A stretch of 34,944 nucleotides of DNA from Pseudomonas viridiflava (GCF_900583165.1 NZ_UTKY01000104.1:1-34944); one strand, 5' to 3'; positions 1 to 8,614 are shown, counted from the stretch's first letter. Numbers and translations: made by a program. Notes: generated by a model from the sequence alone, not told the origin.

Positions 1-90
1 GTGGATCAGTCTGTGCAGATCTATAACTGCGAGCGGCCACATCTATCGCTGAAATACAAAACGCCCGATGCGGTGCATCGGGCGTTTTGA
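1..90 (+). CDS. IS3-family-like transposase, C-terminal fragment
   Basis: Frame 1 is open from the window edge to a TGA at 88-90. It encodes a 29-residue tail containing YNCERPHLSLKYKTPDAV. The YN..RPH.SL...TP pattern is the usual C-terminal end of the DDE integrase (OrfB) of IS3-family elements, downstream of the catalytic glutamate. The catalytic core lies left of the window, so activity cannot be judged. The last codons also form a strong hairpin (58-88). Confidence 0.65.
   Translation: MDQSVQIYNCERPHLSLKYKTPDAVHRAF
58..88 (+). terminator. Intrinsic terminator overlapping the transposase stop region
   Basis: A perfect 14-bp inverted repeat (arms 58-71 and 75-88, loop GGT) is embedded in the final codons of the transposase and ends in TTTT. 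Its A-tract/GC stem/T-tract shape suits a Rho-independent terminator. It would stop transcripts leaving the IS before the lipoprotein and ihfB genes. Confidence 0.6.
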
Positions 91-238
91 GGATGAAATA
101 GGTGTAAACCTATTTCAGGACTGGACACTGAAATTCCTTGAACCAACAACCGAGAACCAAGGCCCGCAGCGCAGTGTCAGAACTGACTATAGTCTTAATA
201 AAAACGGTTCCCGTGTCGTAGCTTCAATAAGGATCTGA

Positions 239-523
239 ATGAACAGGCTTATCGTCGTATTCATAGTACTAATGCTTGCAGGCTGCTCGGTTACAAGCGC
301 CAAGACCCACGCTAGGCGTGGCGTCAGCGGTATCGAGGTCGACTGCTCGGGCCTGGGCAACAGCTGGGCCAAGTGCGAAAGTCGCGCCGCCCGAGAGTGC
401 AAGATGCAGGGCTACAAGGAGATCACCAGATCCAGTGATGCCAAGGATGAAGATGGTGACTACCTGTTCGGCTGGAACCCAGCTGGGGCTGTTACGCGCA
501 CCATGCTGGTGATCTGTAATTGA
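239..523 (+). CDS. Small predicted lipoprotein
   Basis: A 94-residue protein with a short positively charged N-terminus, a hydrophobic stretch and a lipobox LAGC with Cys16 as the likely lipidation site. The mature part is hydrophilic and has further cysteines (in DCSG, KCES, RECK and the C-terminal ICN), which could form disulfides in the periplasm. A leader AAGGAT lies just before ATG 239. I do not recognise a named family and no function is assigned. It lies between the IS end and ihfB. The stop codon sits in a small G-rich/C-rich hairpin (522-539) with no T-run, so termination there is doubtful. Confidence 0.75.
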   Translation: MNRLIVVFIVLMLAGCSVTSAKTHARRGVSGIEVDCSGLGNSWAKCESRAARECKMQGYKEITRSSDAKDEDGDYLFGWNPAGAVTRTMLVICN

Positions 524-644
524 GGGGGTAATACCCCTCCGGCTGTTCGACAGATAAGTTAGCTGGCGGGCTGTTCAAATTCATCCAGTCATGCTAAAAC
601 CTTCGAAGCGATTTTCCTAGCTGCTTGAAAAAGAAGGGAAAAAT

Positions 645-941
645 ATGACGAAGTCGGAGTTGATCGAACGAATTGTCACCCATCAAGGGCTACTCTCATC
701 CAAGGATGTAGAGCTGGCTATCAAGACCATGCTCGAACAAATGTCCCAGTGCCTGGCAACGGGGGACCGGATTGAGATCCGGGGGTTTGGGAGTTTTTCG
801 CTGCACTATCGTGCACCGCGGGTAGGGCGTAACCCGAAAACCGGGCAGTCGGTTAGCCTTGATGGCAAGTTTGTTCCTCATTTCAAGCCGGGGAAGGAGT
901 TGCGGGATCGGGTGAATGAAGAAGAGGAAGAGGGCGTCTGA
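645..941 (+). CDS. ihfB: Integration host factor subunit beta
   Basis: A 98-residue member of the HU/IHF family of DNA-bending proteins. It forms a heterodimer with IhfA and bends DNA sharply at specific sites, helping replication, recombination and sigma-54 promoters. Visible signatures are the N-terminal MTKSELIERI helix, the GFGSFSLHYR segment and the beta-arm with RNPKTG, whose proline intercalates in the minor groove. Length is normal for IhfB. A strong ribosome-binding site (AAGAAGGG, 631-638) precedes ATG 645. In Pseudomonas, ihfB (himD) marks the left border of the O-antigen locus, which is its position here. The usual upstream neighbour rpsA is not in the window; an IS end lies there instead. 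Confidence 0.96.
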   Translation: MTKSELIERIVTHQGLLSSKDVELAIKTMLEQMSQCLATGDRIEIRGFGSFSLHYRAPRVGRNPKTGQSVSLDGKFVPHFKPGKELRDRVNEEEEEGV

Positions 942-965
942 GTGTTTTTTGGCTAGGAGAGCTTT

Positions 966-1208
966 ATGCCAAGGCTTAAGCGAGTTATTGCTGTGTTCAC
1001 GGCACTGGTTGTAGTGCTGGTGGTTGTAGGGTTCGTTCTGGAGAATCAGCAAAACGTCACCCTTTCTTTCCTGGGGTGGACAACGGCTCAGATTCCGGTG
1101 TCAGTATTTGTAGTGATTGCAGTCATTGGTGGGATGATTGTGGGGCCGCTACTCGGGTTTGCTGCTCGAGGTCGACGCCGTAAGTCAAATATCACAGCGA
1201 GTAGTTAG
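966..1208 (+). CDS. LapA (DUF1049) family inner-membrane protein
   Basis: An 80-residue protein with two hydrophobic segments (about residues 7-26 and 40-63) separated by a short loop containing the family-typical ENQQNVTLSFLGW. This layout matches the lipopolysaccharide assembly protein A domain family, small inner-membrane proteins linked in E. coli to control of LPS synthesis with LapB. The tail is strongly basic (RGRRRKS). The gene follows ihfB by 24 bp with an AGGAGAG leader, so the two are probably co-transcribed. LapB is not in this window. Confidence 0.85.
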   Translation: MPRLKRVIAVFTALVVVLVVVGFVLENQQNVTLSFLGWTTAQIPVSVFVVIAVIGGMIVGPLLGFAARGRRRKSNITASS

Positions 1209-1586
1209 GTTTTCCCCTCCAGGCGCTAGTGATCTGTGAGGGTATTAGTTTGGATGTATTCCCTTCAGTTGCGCAGGGCTGTCTCTAGGGATCACTCCGT
1301 CTGAAGGTGCATGCGCCTTTAGCATTCGATCCCGCTGCATTCCCTCCGTCTCAGCATCTTGCTCACGTTCTCTCCAGTGCCCTGTCAGATTTGAACGAAA
1401 TGGCCTACAGACAGGTTAAAGCTTGAAATATGTCAGAGAGATGGCAGAATGCAATCTGTTCTCGATAACTGGCATGTTGTGTAGCTAAAATTCGGCAGGA
1501 CCGCCGAAAATTAGCGTCCGCCCATAAAAAATACACGGTGTCTGCATAACGAGCCCGCAGTTTCTCTTTGAAGGCAGGTTTTTGTT
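1209..1586. other. Intergenic region upstream of wzz
   Basis: This 378-bp stretch has no credible reading frame. It presumably holds the promoter of wzz, but I see no strong -35/-10 pair. A 6-bp GC-rich hairpin (arms 1491-1496 and 1503-1508) lies about 80 bases before wzz. I looked for the JUMPstart/ops element of enterobacterial O-antigen operons (GGCGGTAGCGTG) and did not find it. Confidence 0.6.
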
Positions 1587-2948
1587 GTGAGTAGTAGCGT
1601 CCGCTTTCCTACAGTTTTACCTTCCGATCACATTGATCTCTTCGCGCTTTCTCAGGCGGTATGGCAACAGAAGCTAATCATTGTGCTAGCTGCTTTGGCC
1701 TTCGGTCTGGTAGCTGCAATTTATGCCTATGTGTCTACTCCTGAATACCATGTCAGCAGTGTTCTCAGGCCCGCAGCCATCAATGAACTTGATGCACTAA
1801 ATCGCTCGGACATCTATAAGCTTCCGCCGAGCGAGGCATTAAATAAAGTCGGCGCTTCTTTGGAATCATACGACACTAGGCTAGGGTTCTTTCGTGCCAA
1901 TAGAGCATTGTTTGAGAGATTTGAACGTCCTGGTAGAACGCTCGAGCAGAGTTTTGAAGAATTCAATGTTGACGCAATTAAGCTGATTCTTCCTGATCCC
2001 AAAAAAGCTGACTCTCTTGCTGCCTACATCAAGTTGTCTATGAACTATCCGCAGGAAGTGGATGGCGTCAGTATCCTGAATGGTCTTATTGATTTCGCTA
2101 TAGCTACTGAACGACAGCAGATTGCACTTGATATGGGTGTGATTATCAAGAATAGATTGAGTGAGATCAGTGGAAAACTCGATGCGGCTCGATCTAATTA
2201 TGCTCATGAAAAAGAAGCTAAAATCGCCTCTTTGGATGAGGGCGACAAGTTGCGTCGTGCCCAGTTGTTGGATGAGCTGGATGCGCTCAGAGTCCAATTG
2301 AAAGTACAGCGTACTAATCGTATTACTCAGCTAGATGAAGCAATAGGTATCGCGAAAGCATTGGGGATCAAAAAGCCTACGACGCCTTCTTCATTGGGTG
2401 AGTCGGATCGCGGAAATGCTTCTAGTGTGATGCGGACGGAAATTAACAATCAGCAAATCCCACTGTACTTCATGGGCTTTGAGGCGCTTGAAGCTGAAAG
2501 GGCAGCCTTGAGCCGTCGTAGGTCCGATGACTTTACCGATGTAAGAGTTGCCCAGATCGGCAAGGAGCTCCAGCTACTTGAAGCTAACCGTCAGATTGAA
2601 GTTCTGAATCGTCGGAAAAATGAAGATATGTTTCTTCATGATGTCGAGTCTTTGCGGGCTGAAGAGGCACGGCTACGCAACCTGAATGTCGATATGAGTC
2701 GAATAAATCTTGTCACCATCGACAGGCGCGCCCTGGAGCCATTAGCGCCAGTCAAGCCCCGCAAGGCATTGATTATTGCGTTGGGCTTGTTGATAGGGGC
2801 GATGTTAGGGTTGGTGATTGTAGTATGTCGTTACAGTCTTTTATTAAAAAAGACGAGTGGTGAAAAAGTAGCTCATGCTCTGGCATCGGTGACTTTGGAT
2901 GCTCCTACCGCGAATTCTCTTCCGGCGCGGTACGACGGGAGAGGCTGA
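1587..2948 (+). CDS. wzz: O-antigen chain-length determinant Wzz
   Basis: A 453-residue polysaccharide co-polymerase that sets the number of repeats added by Wzy. The architecture is typical: a short cytoplasmic N-terminus with DHIDLFALSQAVWQQK, a first membrane span (about residues 32-51), a long periplasmic helical/coiled-coil domain, and a second span near residues 395-418 preceded by the proline-rich EPLAPVKPRKA. It is longer than ordinary Wzz proteins of around 350 residues and nearer the long Wzz2 type, which may mean long chains. Translation starts at GTG 1587 behind GAAGGCAGG; no in-frame ATG is near. It is followed at once by a strong terminator and so forms its own unit, apart from the downstream wzx-wbpM block. 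Confidence 0.9.
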   Translation: MSSSVRFPTVLPSDHIDLFALSQAVWQQKLIIVLAALAFGLVAAIYAYVSTPEYHVSSVLRPAAINELDALNRSDIYKLPPSEALNKVGASLESYDTRLGFFRANRALFERFERPGRTLEQSFEEFNVDAIKLILPDPKKADSLAAYIKLSMNYPQEVDGVSILNGLIDFAIATERQQIALDMGVIIKNRLSEISGKLDAARSNYAHEKEAKIASLDEGDKLRRAQLLDELDALRVQLKVQRTNRITQLDEAIGIAKALGIKKPTTPSSLGESDRGNASSVMRTEINNQQIPLYFMGFEALEAERAALSRRRSDDFTDVRVAQIGKELQLLEANRQIEVLNRRKNEDMFLHDVESLRAEEARLRNLNVDMSRINLVTIDRRALEPLAPVKPRKALIIALGLLIGAMLGLVIVVCRYSLLLKKTSGEKVAHALASVTLDAPTANSLPARYDGRG

Positions 2949-2953
2949 TGCCT

Positions 2954-3004
2954 AATGCCGGCGTGCGCTATTTCGCGAGTGAATTAGCGTGCGCCGGCAT
3001 TTTT
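2954..3004 (+). terminator. Rho-independent terminator of wzz
   Basis: A 17-bp stem (arms 2954-2970 and 2985-3001, with two G-T wobbles in the middle) and a 14-base loop, followed by TTTT. It begins six bases after the wzz stop codon. Confidence 0.88.
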
Positions 3005-3358
3005 CTATTTTGACAATAAACCGTTTTTTCCTACATGAAATAGCAGAAGGGCGGTTTGGCCCCGCGATTACGGCGCTTGAACCCAAAGCTAGCTTATTAT
3101 GAGTTGGGCATTGTGCTGGTTTGCACCTCGGCCCCGCGAATAGCCTGAAGATCGACCTCAGGCATCCGAAGCGTTGAGCTTTGAACGCATTTTGTAACGG
3201 GTGTATTATGCCTTTCCTGTTCAAGCGGGATGTCGCTGGCTTCAGCATAGGGGGGGGCTAGTCGCTCGCGCACCTCTAGGTCAATCATGAGAGGTCCGCT
3301 TTTAGCGATTTTTGCACACAGTCAATCACGTGATATGAAATCTGAGTAAATCTGCCTA
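3005..3358. other. Intergenic region between wzz and wzx
   Basis: About 350 bp without a supported gene. Short open frames exist on the minus strand (3097-3288 and 2952-3248), but they overlap each other, one runs back through the wzz terminator, and neither has a recognisable domain or good leader. A G8 run lies at 3250-3257. The region should contain the promoter for the wzx-wbpM transcript, but I could not pick one with confidence. It may be debris from earlier exchange of the cluster. Confidence 0.5.
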
Positions 3359-4615
3359 ATGCTTGTTCGTAATTTTCAACAATTTTCTAACATGGCAATA
3401 CGTGGGTTGACATTGGTCAGCAAGTTCCTGCTGATCTTTTTTCTGGCTCGTTTTCTTGAGCCGCAAGAGCTAGGCCTTTATGGGTTGTTGGCTGCTACGA
3501 TGGGTTATTCGCTATACCTGCTGGGATTTGATTTTTACACGTATAGCACTCGTGAATTACTAAAAAGTAAGCGCGAACATTGGGGGGGGGTTCTTAAGGC
3601 TCAAGGTGCTCTCACGATTATTTTATACGTGATTTTTTTACCATTACTCAGTCTCATATTTATATATGATCTTCTGCCAATGAGGCTGTTTGCGTGGTTT
3701 TTTATTTTATTGGTGCTCGAGCATCTTAATCAAGAGATCGGTCGATTACTGATTGCGGTTTCTGATCAGATTTACGCTAGTCTGGTTCTTTTTCTTCGTT
3801 CAGGTTTGTGGGCTGTCGCAGTGGCCATAATCATGTATTACGCGCCTCAGGCGCGTGACTTGAGTGTCGTGTTTGCGGCTTGGTCATTAGGTGGATTAGC
3901 GGCGTTAGTATTAGGTATTATTCGAATAAAGAGTATGGGGTTGTCGGGCTGGGGTGAGAAGATTGACTGGGGTTGGATCACCAGAGGGCTAAAAGTCGCG
4001 TTTGCGCTTTTGCTTGCTACTCTCGCGGTGCGAGGGGTTTTCACGTTAGATCGCTACTGGGTTCAAGAGCTAGTTGGTATGCAACTGCTCGGCGCATATG
4101 TGTTATTTATGGGCGTCAGTATGGCATTGATGTCATTCTTGGATGCTGGTGTATTTGCTTTTATCTATCCCGGTTTGATCAGTGCCTATCAGAAGGGCAA
4201 CCCTGAAAGTTTTCGTCGAGGGATGATTAAGTTGTCCCAGCAAACTATTTTTGTGTCAGGCGCCTTTGCAGTCATCGCACTATTGGTTATCGGTCCATTA
4301 CTTGTTTGGTTAAACAAGCCTCTTTACGTAGAGCAGCAAGGCCTGTTTGTCTGGATTCTTATTGCTACTTTACTGTACGCGCTCGGTATGATTCCTCACT
4401 ACGGCTTGTATGCTCAAGGTCGCGATCGCCCAATCATTTACAGTCACATCGCTAGCCTGATTATTTTTATCGCTACAACCTGGAGTGCTGCCCAGTACTC
4501 GCCGCACATCGCCGTACCGCTAGGGTTGTGCGCTAGCTTTTTTTGCGTATTGTGTTGGAAGTCCTGGAGCTATCATCGCCTAACTCCGACACCATACCGT
4601 CTATTTCAATCCTGA
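3359..4615 (+). CDS. wzx: O-unit flippase Wzx
   Basis: A 418-residue, very hydrophobic protein with about 12 predicted membrane spans, of the oligosaccharide flippase (MOP superfamily) type that moves undecaprenyl-diphosphate-linked O-units to the periplasmic face. The N-terminal pattern (SNMAIRGLTLVSKFLLIFFL, then EPQELGLYGLL) is typical of this family. ATG 3359 is used although its leader is weak; ATG 3392 would drop eleven residues. Codons for HWGGV contain a run of nine G (3582-3590), where a one-base slip would truncate the protein early. It heads the long O-antigen gene run and is 32 bp before pseB. Sequence is more AT-rich than the genome background. Confidence 0.88.
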   Translation: MLVRNFQQFSNMAIRGLTLVSKFLLIFFLARFLEPQELGLYGLLAATMGYSLYLLGFDFYTYSTRELLKSKREHWGGVLKAQGALTIILYVIFLPLLSLIFIYDLLPMRLFAWFFILLVLEHLNQEIGRLLIAVSDQIYASLVLFLRSGLWAVAVAIIMYYAPQARDLSVVFAAWSLGGLAALVLGIIRIKSMGLSGWGEKIDWGWITRGLKVAFALLLATLAVRGVFTLDRYWVQELVGMQLLGAYVLFMGVSMALMSFLDAGVFAFIYPGLISAYQKGNPESFRRGMIKLSQQTIFVSGAFAVIALLVIGPLLVWLNKPLYVEQQGLFVWILIATLLYALGMIPHYGLYAQGRDRPIIYSHIASLIIFIATTWSAAQYSPHIAVPLGLCASFFCVLCWKSWSYHRLTPTPYRLFQS

Positions 4616-4647
4616 CTTCACTCGGGACGCAACCAAGGGACGCGACA

Positions 4648-5646
4648 ATGTTTACCGATAAAACCATCCTCATCACTGGCGGTACCGGCTCGTTCGGCAA
4701 TACGTTTGTGCCGATGACTTTAGCTAAATACAATCCCAAGAAAATTATCATCTTCTCTCGAGATGAGATGAAGCAGTGGGACATGGCTAAAAAGTTCGAA
4801 GGTGATCCGCGTGTTCGGTTCTTTATCGGCGACGTTCGCGACAAAGAACGTCTTTATCGCGCTTTGGACGGCGTCGATTACGTTGTTCACGCAGCTGCCA
4901 CAAAGATCGTTCCAACAGCAGAATACAACCCGTTTGAATGCATCAAAACTAACATCAACGGCGCTATGAACCTGATCGATGCCTGCATCGACAAAGGTGT
5001 AAAACGAGTAGTTGCGTTGTCCACCGATAAGGCCAGCAGCCCGATCAACCTGTATGGCGCTACCAAACTCGCGTCGGACAAGCTTTTTGTCGCGGGCAAC
5101 TCGTATGCCGGCGGTCATGAAACTCGCATGGCTGTGGTGCGCTACGGTAACGTTATGGGCTCACGCGGTTCGGTAATCCCATTCTTCATGTCGATCAAGG
5201 ACAAAGGTGAGCTGCCCATTACGGATGACCGTATGACACGGTTCATGATCTCCCTGGAGGAGGGCGTTGAACTGGTCTGGCACGCTTTTGAAGACATGGA
5301 AGGCGGCGAGATCTATGTGAAAAAGATTCCGTCAATGAAAGTGACAGATCTTGCACGAGTGGTCGCTCCGGAAGCCTTACAGAAAATCGTTGGTATTCGA
5401 CCTGGCGAAAAGCTGCATGAGCAAATGATCAGTGCTGAAGATTCCTATTACACCTATGAATACCCTGAACATTTTAAAATCCTCCCAGTTATAAACGAAT
5501 GGGCAACCTGTCCAAAACGTATCAAGGATGGCAAGAAGGTCGCTGAAGGGTTCGTTTATTCGAGTGACAACAACACCGACTGGATGAGTGATTCAGACTT
5601 GCAAAATTGGATTACGCTGAATGAAGCTAAAATCGGGAGCATCTGA
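4648..5646 (+). CDS. pseB: UDP-GlcNAc 4,6-dehydratase (C5-inverting) PseB
   Basis: First step of CMP-pseudaminic acid synthesis: UDP-GlcNAc is dehydrated and epimerised at C5 to the 4-keto-L-arabino sugar. The 332-residue extended SDR protein shows the NAD(P) motif TGGTGSFG near the N-terminus, STDKASSPINLYGATK with catalytic Asp, Lys and YxxxK, and the RPGEKLHEQM C-terminal signature. I chose ATG 4648 (MFTDKTILITGG) because the protein then begins directly with the first Rossmann strand and has AAGGGACG upstream. An in-frame opening at 4543 would overlap wzx and adds unrelated residues. It is unlike WbpM downstream, which lacks the inverting activity and is membrane-bound. Confidence 0.95.
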   Translation: MFTDKTILITGGTGSFGNTFVPMTLAKYNPKKIIIFSRDEMKQWDMAKKFEGDPRVRFFIGDVRDKERLYRALDGVDYVVHAAATKIVPTAEYNPFECIKTNINGAMNLIDACIDKGVKRVVALSTDKASSPINLYGATKLASDKLFVAGNSYAGGHETRMAVVRYGNVMGSRGSVIPFFMSIKDKGELPITDDRMTRFMISLEEGVELVWHAFEDMEGGEIYVKKIPSMKVTDLARVVAPEALQKIVGIRPGEKLHEQMISAEDSYYTYEYPEHFKILPVINEWATCPKRIKDGKKVAEGFVYSSDNNTDWMSDSDLQNWITLNEAKIGSI

Positions 5647-5649
5647 TTC

Positions 5650-6810
5650 ATGATTCCGTACGGTCGCCAAGATATAACCCAAGCTGACATCGATGCTGTG
5701 GTCGGTGTATTGCAATCTGACTTTCTCACGCAGGGGCCTATGGTGCCTCGTTTCGAGCAGCAGGTTGCCCGGCATGTGAGAGCTTCCCATGCCTTAGCGG
5801 TTAACAGTGCAACATCAGCACTGCATCTAGCGTGCTTGGCATTGGGTCTTGGGCCAGGCGACCGTTTGTGGACCAGCCCCATCACCTTTGTCGCCTCAGC
5901 TAATTGCGGCCTGTATTGCGGCGCGCAGGTCGATTTCGTAGATATCGATCCGCGTACTTACAATCTTTGCCCACAAGCGCTAGCGATCAAGCTTGAGGAT
6001 GCTCAGCGCAATGGCACGTTGCCCAAAGTCGTGGTCGTGGTTCACCTCTGTGGTCAGCCTTGCGACATGTTGGCGATTCATGAGTTGGCCATACGATACG
6101 GGTTCAAGATTATCGAAGATGCTTCGCACGCCATCGGCGGCAAATACCGAGGCGAATTCATTGGTAATAGCAAATACAGCGACATCACCGTATTCAGTTT
6201 TCATCCGGTCAAAATCATCACCACTGCCGAAGGCGGGATGGTTTTAACCAATGACGCTGCACTGGCGGATAAAATGGCGCTATTGCGTAGTCACGGTATT
6301 ACCCGCGACCCGGGCCAGATGACGCACGAGTCAGATGGCCCCTGGTACTACCAGCAAATTGACTTGGGTTTCAACTACCGCATGACCGAGTTGCAGGCCG
6401 CCCTAGGTGTCAGTCAGATGGAGCGTCTGGATCAATACGTCGCTCGCAGGCACCAATTGGCAAGGCGTTACGATGAGCTCCTGTCTACACTGCCAGTTAC
6501 TACGCCTTGGCAACATGCCGACAGCTACTCTGGTTTACATCTCTATGTGATTCGTCTGCAGCTGGAAAACATCCCCAAAACTCACCGCCAGGTGTTCGAG
6601 TCATTACGAGAACAGGGGGTTGGCGTTAACCTGCACTACATACCTGTCCATACACAGCCGTACTACGCACAAATGGGCTTCAAGCCTGAAGATTTCCCTG
6701 CGTCGCAGAGTTACTACCGTGAGGCTATTAGCATCCCGATGTTCCAGACGATGAGCGACGAGCAGCAGGATCAGGTCGTGCGCGCTATCACCAAGGCTTT
6801 GCAAGTATGA
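5650..6810 (+). CDS. pseC: UDP-4-amino-4,6-dideoxy-N-acetyl-L-altrosamine transaminase PseC
   Basis: Second step of the Pse pathway: a PLP-dependent aminotransferase (DegT/DnrJ/EryC1 family) that adds an amino group at C4 of the PseB product. The 386-residue length is normal. The PLP lysine is Lys188 in SFHPVKIITTAEGG, the classic family signature, preceded by EDASHAIGG. The N-terminal MIPYGRQDI and QSDFLTQGP are typical of PseC. It begins three bases after pseB stops and overlaps pseF by four bases (ATGA), which indicates translational coupling. Confidence 0.95.
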   Translation: MIPYGRQDITQADIDAVVGVLQSDFLTQGPMVPRFEQQVARHVRASHALAVNSATSALHLACLALGLGPGDRLWTSPITFVASANCGLYCGAQVDFVDIDPRTYNLCPQALAIKLEDAQRNGTLPKVVVVVHLCGQPCDMLAIHELAIRYGFKIIEDASHAIGGKYRGEFIGNSKYSDITVFSFHPVKIITTAEGGMVLTNDAALADKMALLRSHGITRDPGQMTHESDGPWYYQQIDLGFNYRMTELQAALGVSQMERLDQYVARRHQLARRYDELLSTLPVTTPWQHADSYSGLHLYVIRLQLENIPKTHRQVFESLREQGVGVNLHYIPVHTQPYYAQMGFKPEDFPASQSYYREAISIPMFQTMSDEQQDQVVRAITKALQV

Positions 6811-7517
6811 AATTGGCCGTCATTCCTGCCCGGGGTGGCAGCAAACGTATTCCACGAAAAAACATCAAAATGTTTTGCGGAAAACCGATGATTGCTTGGT
6901 CGATTGAAGCGGCGCTGCAAAGTGAGTGCTTCGATAAGGTAATTGTCTCGACGGATGATGAGGAAATCGCTGACGTTGCCCGTCAATACGGTGCCAGTGT
7001 CCCTTTTTTGCGCCCGAAGGAATTGTCTGATGATTACACTGGCACCATTCCAGTGATTCGACATGCTATTGAATGGTGTGAAGCGGATGGGCTCGATACC
7101 CAACTAGCTTGCTGCATTTACGCAACGGCACCCTTTGTGCGCGCCGAAGACTTATGTCGCGGCCTGGAGATTCTCAAAAAAACTGGCAGCGACTACGCAT
7201 TTTCGGTAACTAGTTATGCCTTCCCTATCCACCGGGCAATCCGTCTGACGGGGGAGGGCCGCGTAGAAATGTTCAATACTGAGCATTTCAACACTCGGTC
7301 CCAGGATTTGATAGAGAGCTACCATGACGCCGGGCAGTTCTACTGGGGGGCGGCTACGGCCTGGTTGAAAGAAAAAATGATATTCACCCAGGATTCCAGC
7401 GCAGTCCTTCTTCCGCGACATCGTGTACAGGACATAGATACTCCCGAGGATTGGGTCCGCGCGGAGTGGATGCACAAATCTCTGATGGCTGAGTCGGCTT
7501 CACAGAGAACGCTATGA
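6807..7517 (+). CDS. pseF: Pseudaminic acid cytidylyltransferase PseF
   Basis: Last step of the Pse pathway: CTP plus pseudaminic acid gives CMP-Pse, the donor used by the glycosyltransferase. The 236-residue protein is a CMP-sialate synthetase-type nucleotidyltransferase with the N-terminal nucleotide-binding motif PARGGSKRIPRKNI and the C-terminal DIDTPEDW segment. ATG 6807 overlaps the pseC stop by four bases, and its own stop overlaps pseG in the same way. Confidence 0.94.
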   Translation: MKLAVIPARGGSKRIPRKNIKMFCGKPMIAWSIEAALQSECFDKVIVSTDDEEIADVARQYGASVPFLRPKELSDDYTGTIPVIRHAIEWCEADGLDTQLACCIYATAPFVRAEDLCRGLEILKKTGSDYAFSVTSYAFPIHRAIRLTGEGRVEMFNTEHFNTRSQDLIESYHDAGQFYWGAATAWLKEKMIFTQDSSAVLLPRHRVQDIDTPEDWVRAEWMHKSLMAESASQRTL

Positions 7518-8614
7518 AAGTCGTATTCCGGGCCGATGCATCTCTGCAGATAGGCAGTGGGCATATCATGCGTTGTCTTGCATTGGCAGATGCTTTGAAA
7601 GCTCAAGGCGCTGAGTGCCATTTTATTTGTAGAGAGCATCCAGGCCACCTGCTCGGTCTTATTCGCAGCAAGGGGTTCAGCGCTTACAGCTTAAGTACGT
7701 TGGTAGCGCCTGATTCGGCGGATGTAAATGCCGATCAGCCTGTTCATAGTCACTGGCTAGGCTCAACTCAACAACAGGATGCAGAAGCCAGTAGCGCCAT
7801 TCTTGAAACGATCAAACCGGATTGGTTGATCGTTGACCATTACGCATTGGATATTCGTTGGGAAGCGCTGATGAGGGCGCACTCCAGCAAGGTTTTAGTA
7901 ATTGACGACTTAGCTGATCGCGAGCATTTCTGCGACCTGCTTGTTGATCAAAACCTTGGTCATTCCGAGCAGAATTACGCGGGGCTGGTTTTTGATAGTT
8001 GCCGTCTGCTCATCGGCGCGCAGTACGCACTTTTACGCCCTGAATTCGCGAGGCTCCGCACGCTAAGTCTGACGCGCAGGCGCTCGCCGCAGCTCGTGCG
8101 TATTCTGATCACAATGGGAGGTGTTGATCAGCAAAATGCCTCCGGTGAAGTTCTGCGAGCGTTACAGGCTTGCCCCCTGCCAGCGAATTGCACTATCAGT
8201 GTGATAATGGGGCTCACAGCTCCCTGGATAGCGAATGTATTAGAAGTAGCCCATGACATGCCGTGGCCAACTGAGGTGCTTCAAAACGTCGCTGACATGG
8301 GCGCGCGACTGGTTGAGGCTGATCTTGTGATTGGTGCTGCGGGCGGCAGCTCCTGGGAGCGATGTTGCCTGGGCGTCCCGACCATTTTAGTGATATTGGC
8401 AGATAATCAAATATCGGGAGCTGTCGCATTGGCTGACTCTGGCAGCGCCGTAGTGCTCGGACAAGTCAGTGATATCTCCGATGGCTTGCAGTCGGCAATT
8501 TACTCACTGACAAACGCAGGCGAGCTGCGGGCGATGAGCGAGAACGCGAGTAAGATCAGCGATGGATTGGGCGTTCAGCGGGTTATAAGGTGTATGGGTG
8601 ATAAGGATGAGTGA
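7514..8614 (+). CDS. pseG: UDP-2,4-diacetamido-2,4,6-trideoxy-L-altropyranose hydrolase PseG
   Basis: Fourth step of the pathway: removal of UDP from the C1 of the diacetylated sugar to give free 6-deoxy-AltdiNAc. The fold is GT-B (MurG-like). The N-terminal motif RADASLQIGSGHIMRC places the catalytic histidine at residue 17, the position reported for the Campylobacter enzyme. The C-terminal half carries a UDP-binding glycine-rich AAGGSSWERCCLGVP. At 366 residues it is somewhat longer than the Campylobacter protein (about 274), because of insertions and not because of a fused acetyltransferase; pseH is separate and overlaps the 3' end. Confidence 0.92.
   Translation: MKVVFRADASLQIGSGHIMRCLALADALKAQGAECHFICREHPGHLLGLIRSKGFSAYSLSTLVAPDSADVNADQPVHSHWLGSTQQQDAEASSAILETIKPDWLIVDHYALDIRWEALMRAHSSKVLVIDDLADREHFCDLLVDQNLGHSEQNYAGLVFDSCRLLIGAQYALLRPEFARLRTLSLTRRRSPQLVRILITMGGVDQQNASGEVLRALQACPLPANCTISVIMGLTAPWIANVLEVAHDMPWPTEVLQNVADMGARLVEADLVIGAAGGSSWERCCLGVPTILVILADNQISGAVALADSGSAVVLGQVSDISDGLQSAIYSLTNAGELRAMSENASKISDGLGVQRVIRCMGDKDE

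Larger units (their letters stand above)
1..127 (+). mobile_element. Right end of an IS3-family-like insertion sequence
   Basis: The window opens inside an insertion sequence. The last codons of a transposase end at base 90. They are followed by a 9-bp hairpin (arms 95-103 and 108-116) and a terminal stretch ending GGACTGGACA at about 127, which looks like the terminal inverted repeat (starting TGTCC when read inward). The left end is outside the window, so neither target duplication nor completeness can be judged. The exact outer boundary and the IS3 subgroup are inferred from general appearance. Confidence 0.6.

Noticed and set aside
1209..1586. JUMPstart/ops element expected upstream of O-antigen operons
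   Set aside because: No match to GGCGGTAGCGTG was found on either strand; that element is mainly enterobacterial.
3097..3288. A 63-codon minus-strand frame between wzz and wzx
   Set aside because: No recognisable domain or leader, and an overlapping frame is equally open. Left as unexplained intergenic sequence.
4543..4647. An upstream extension of pseB
   Set aside because: It would overlap the end of wzx and adds residues unlike the family; ATG 4648 starts at the Rossmann strand with a suitable leader.
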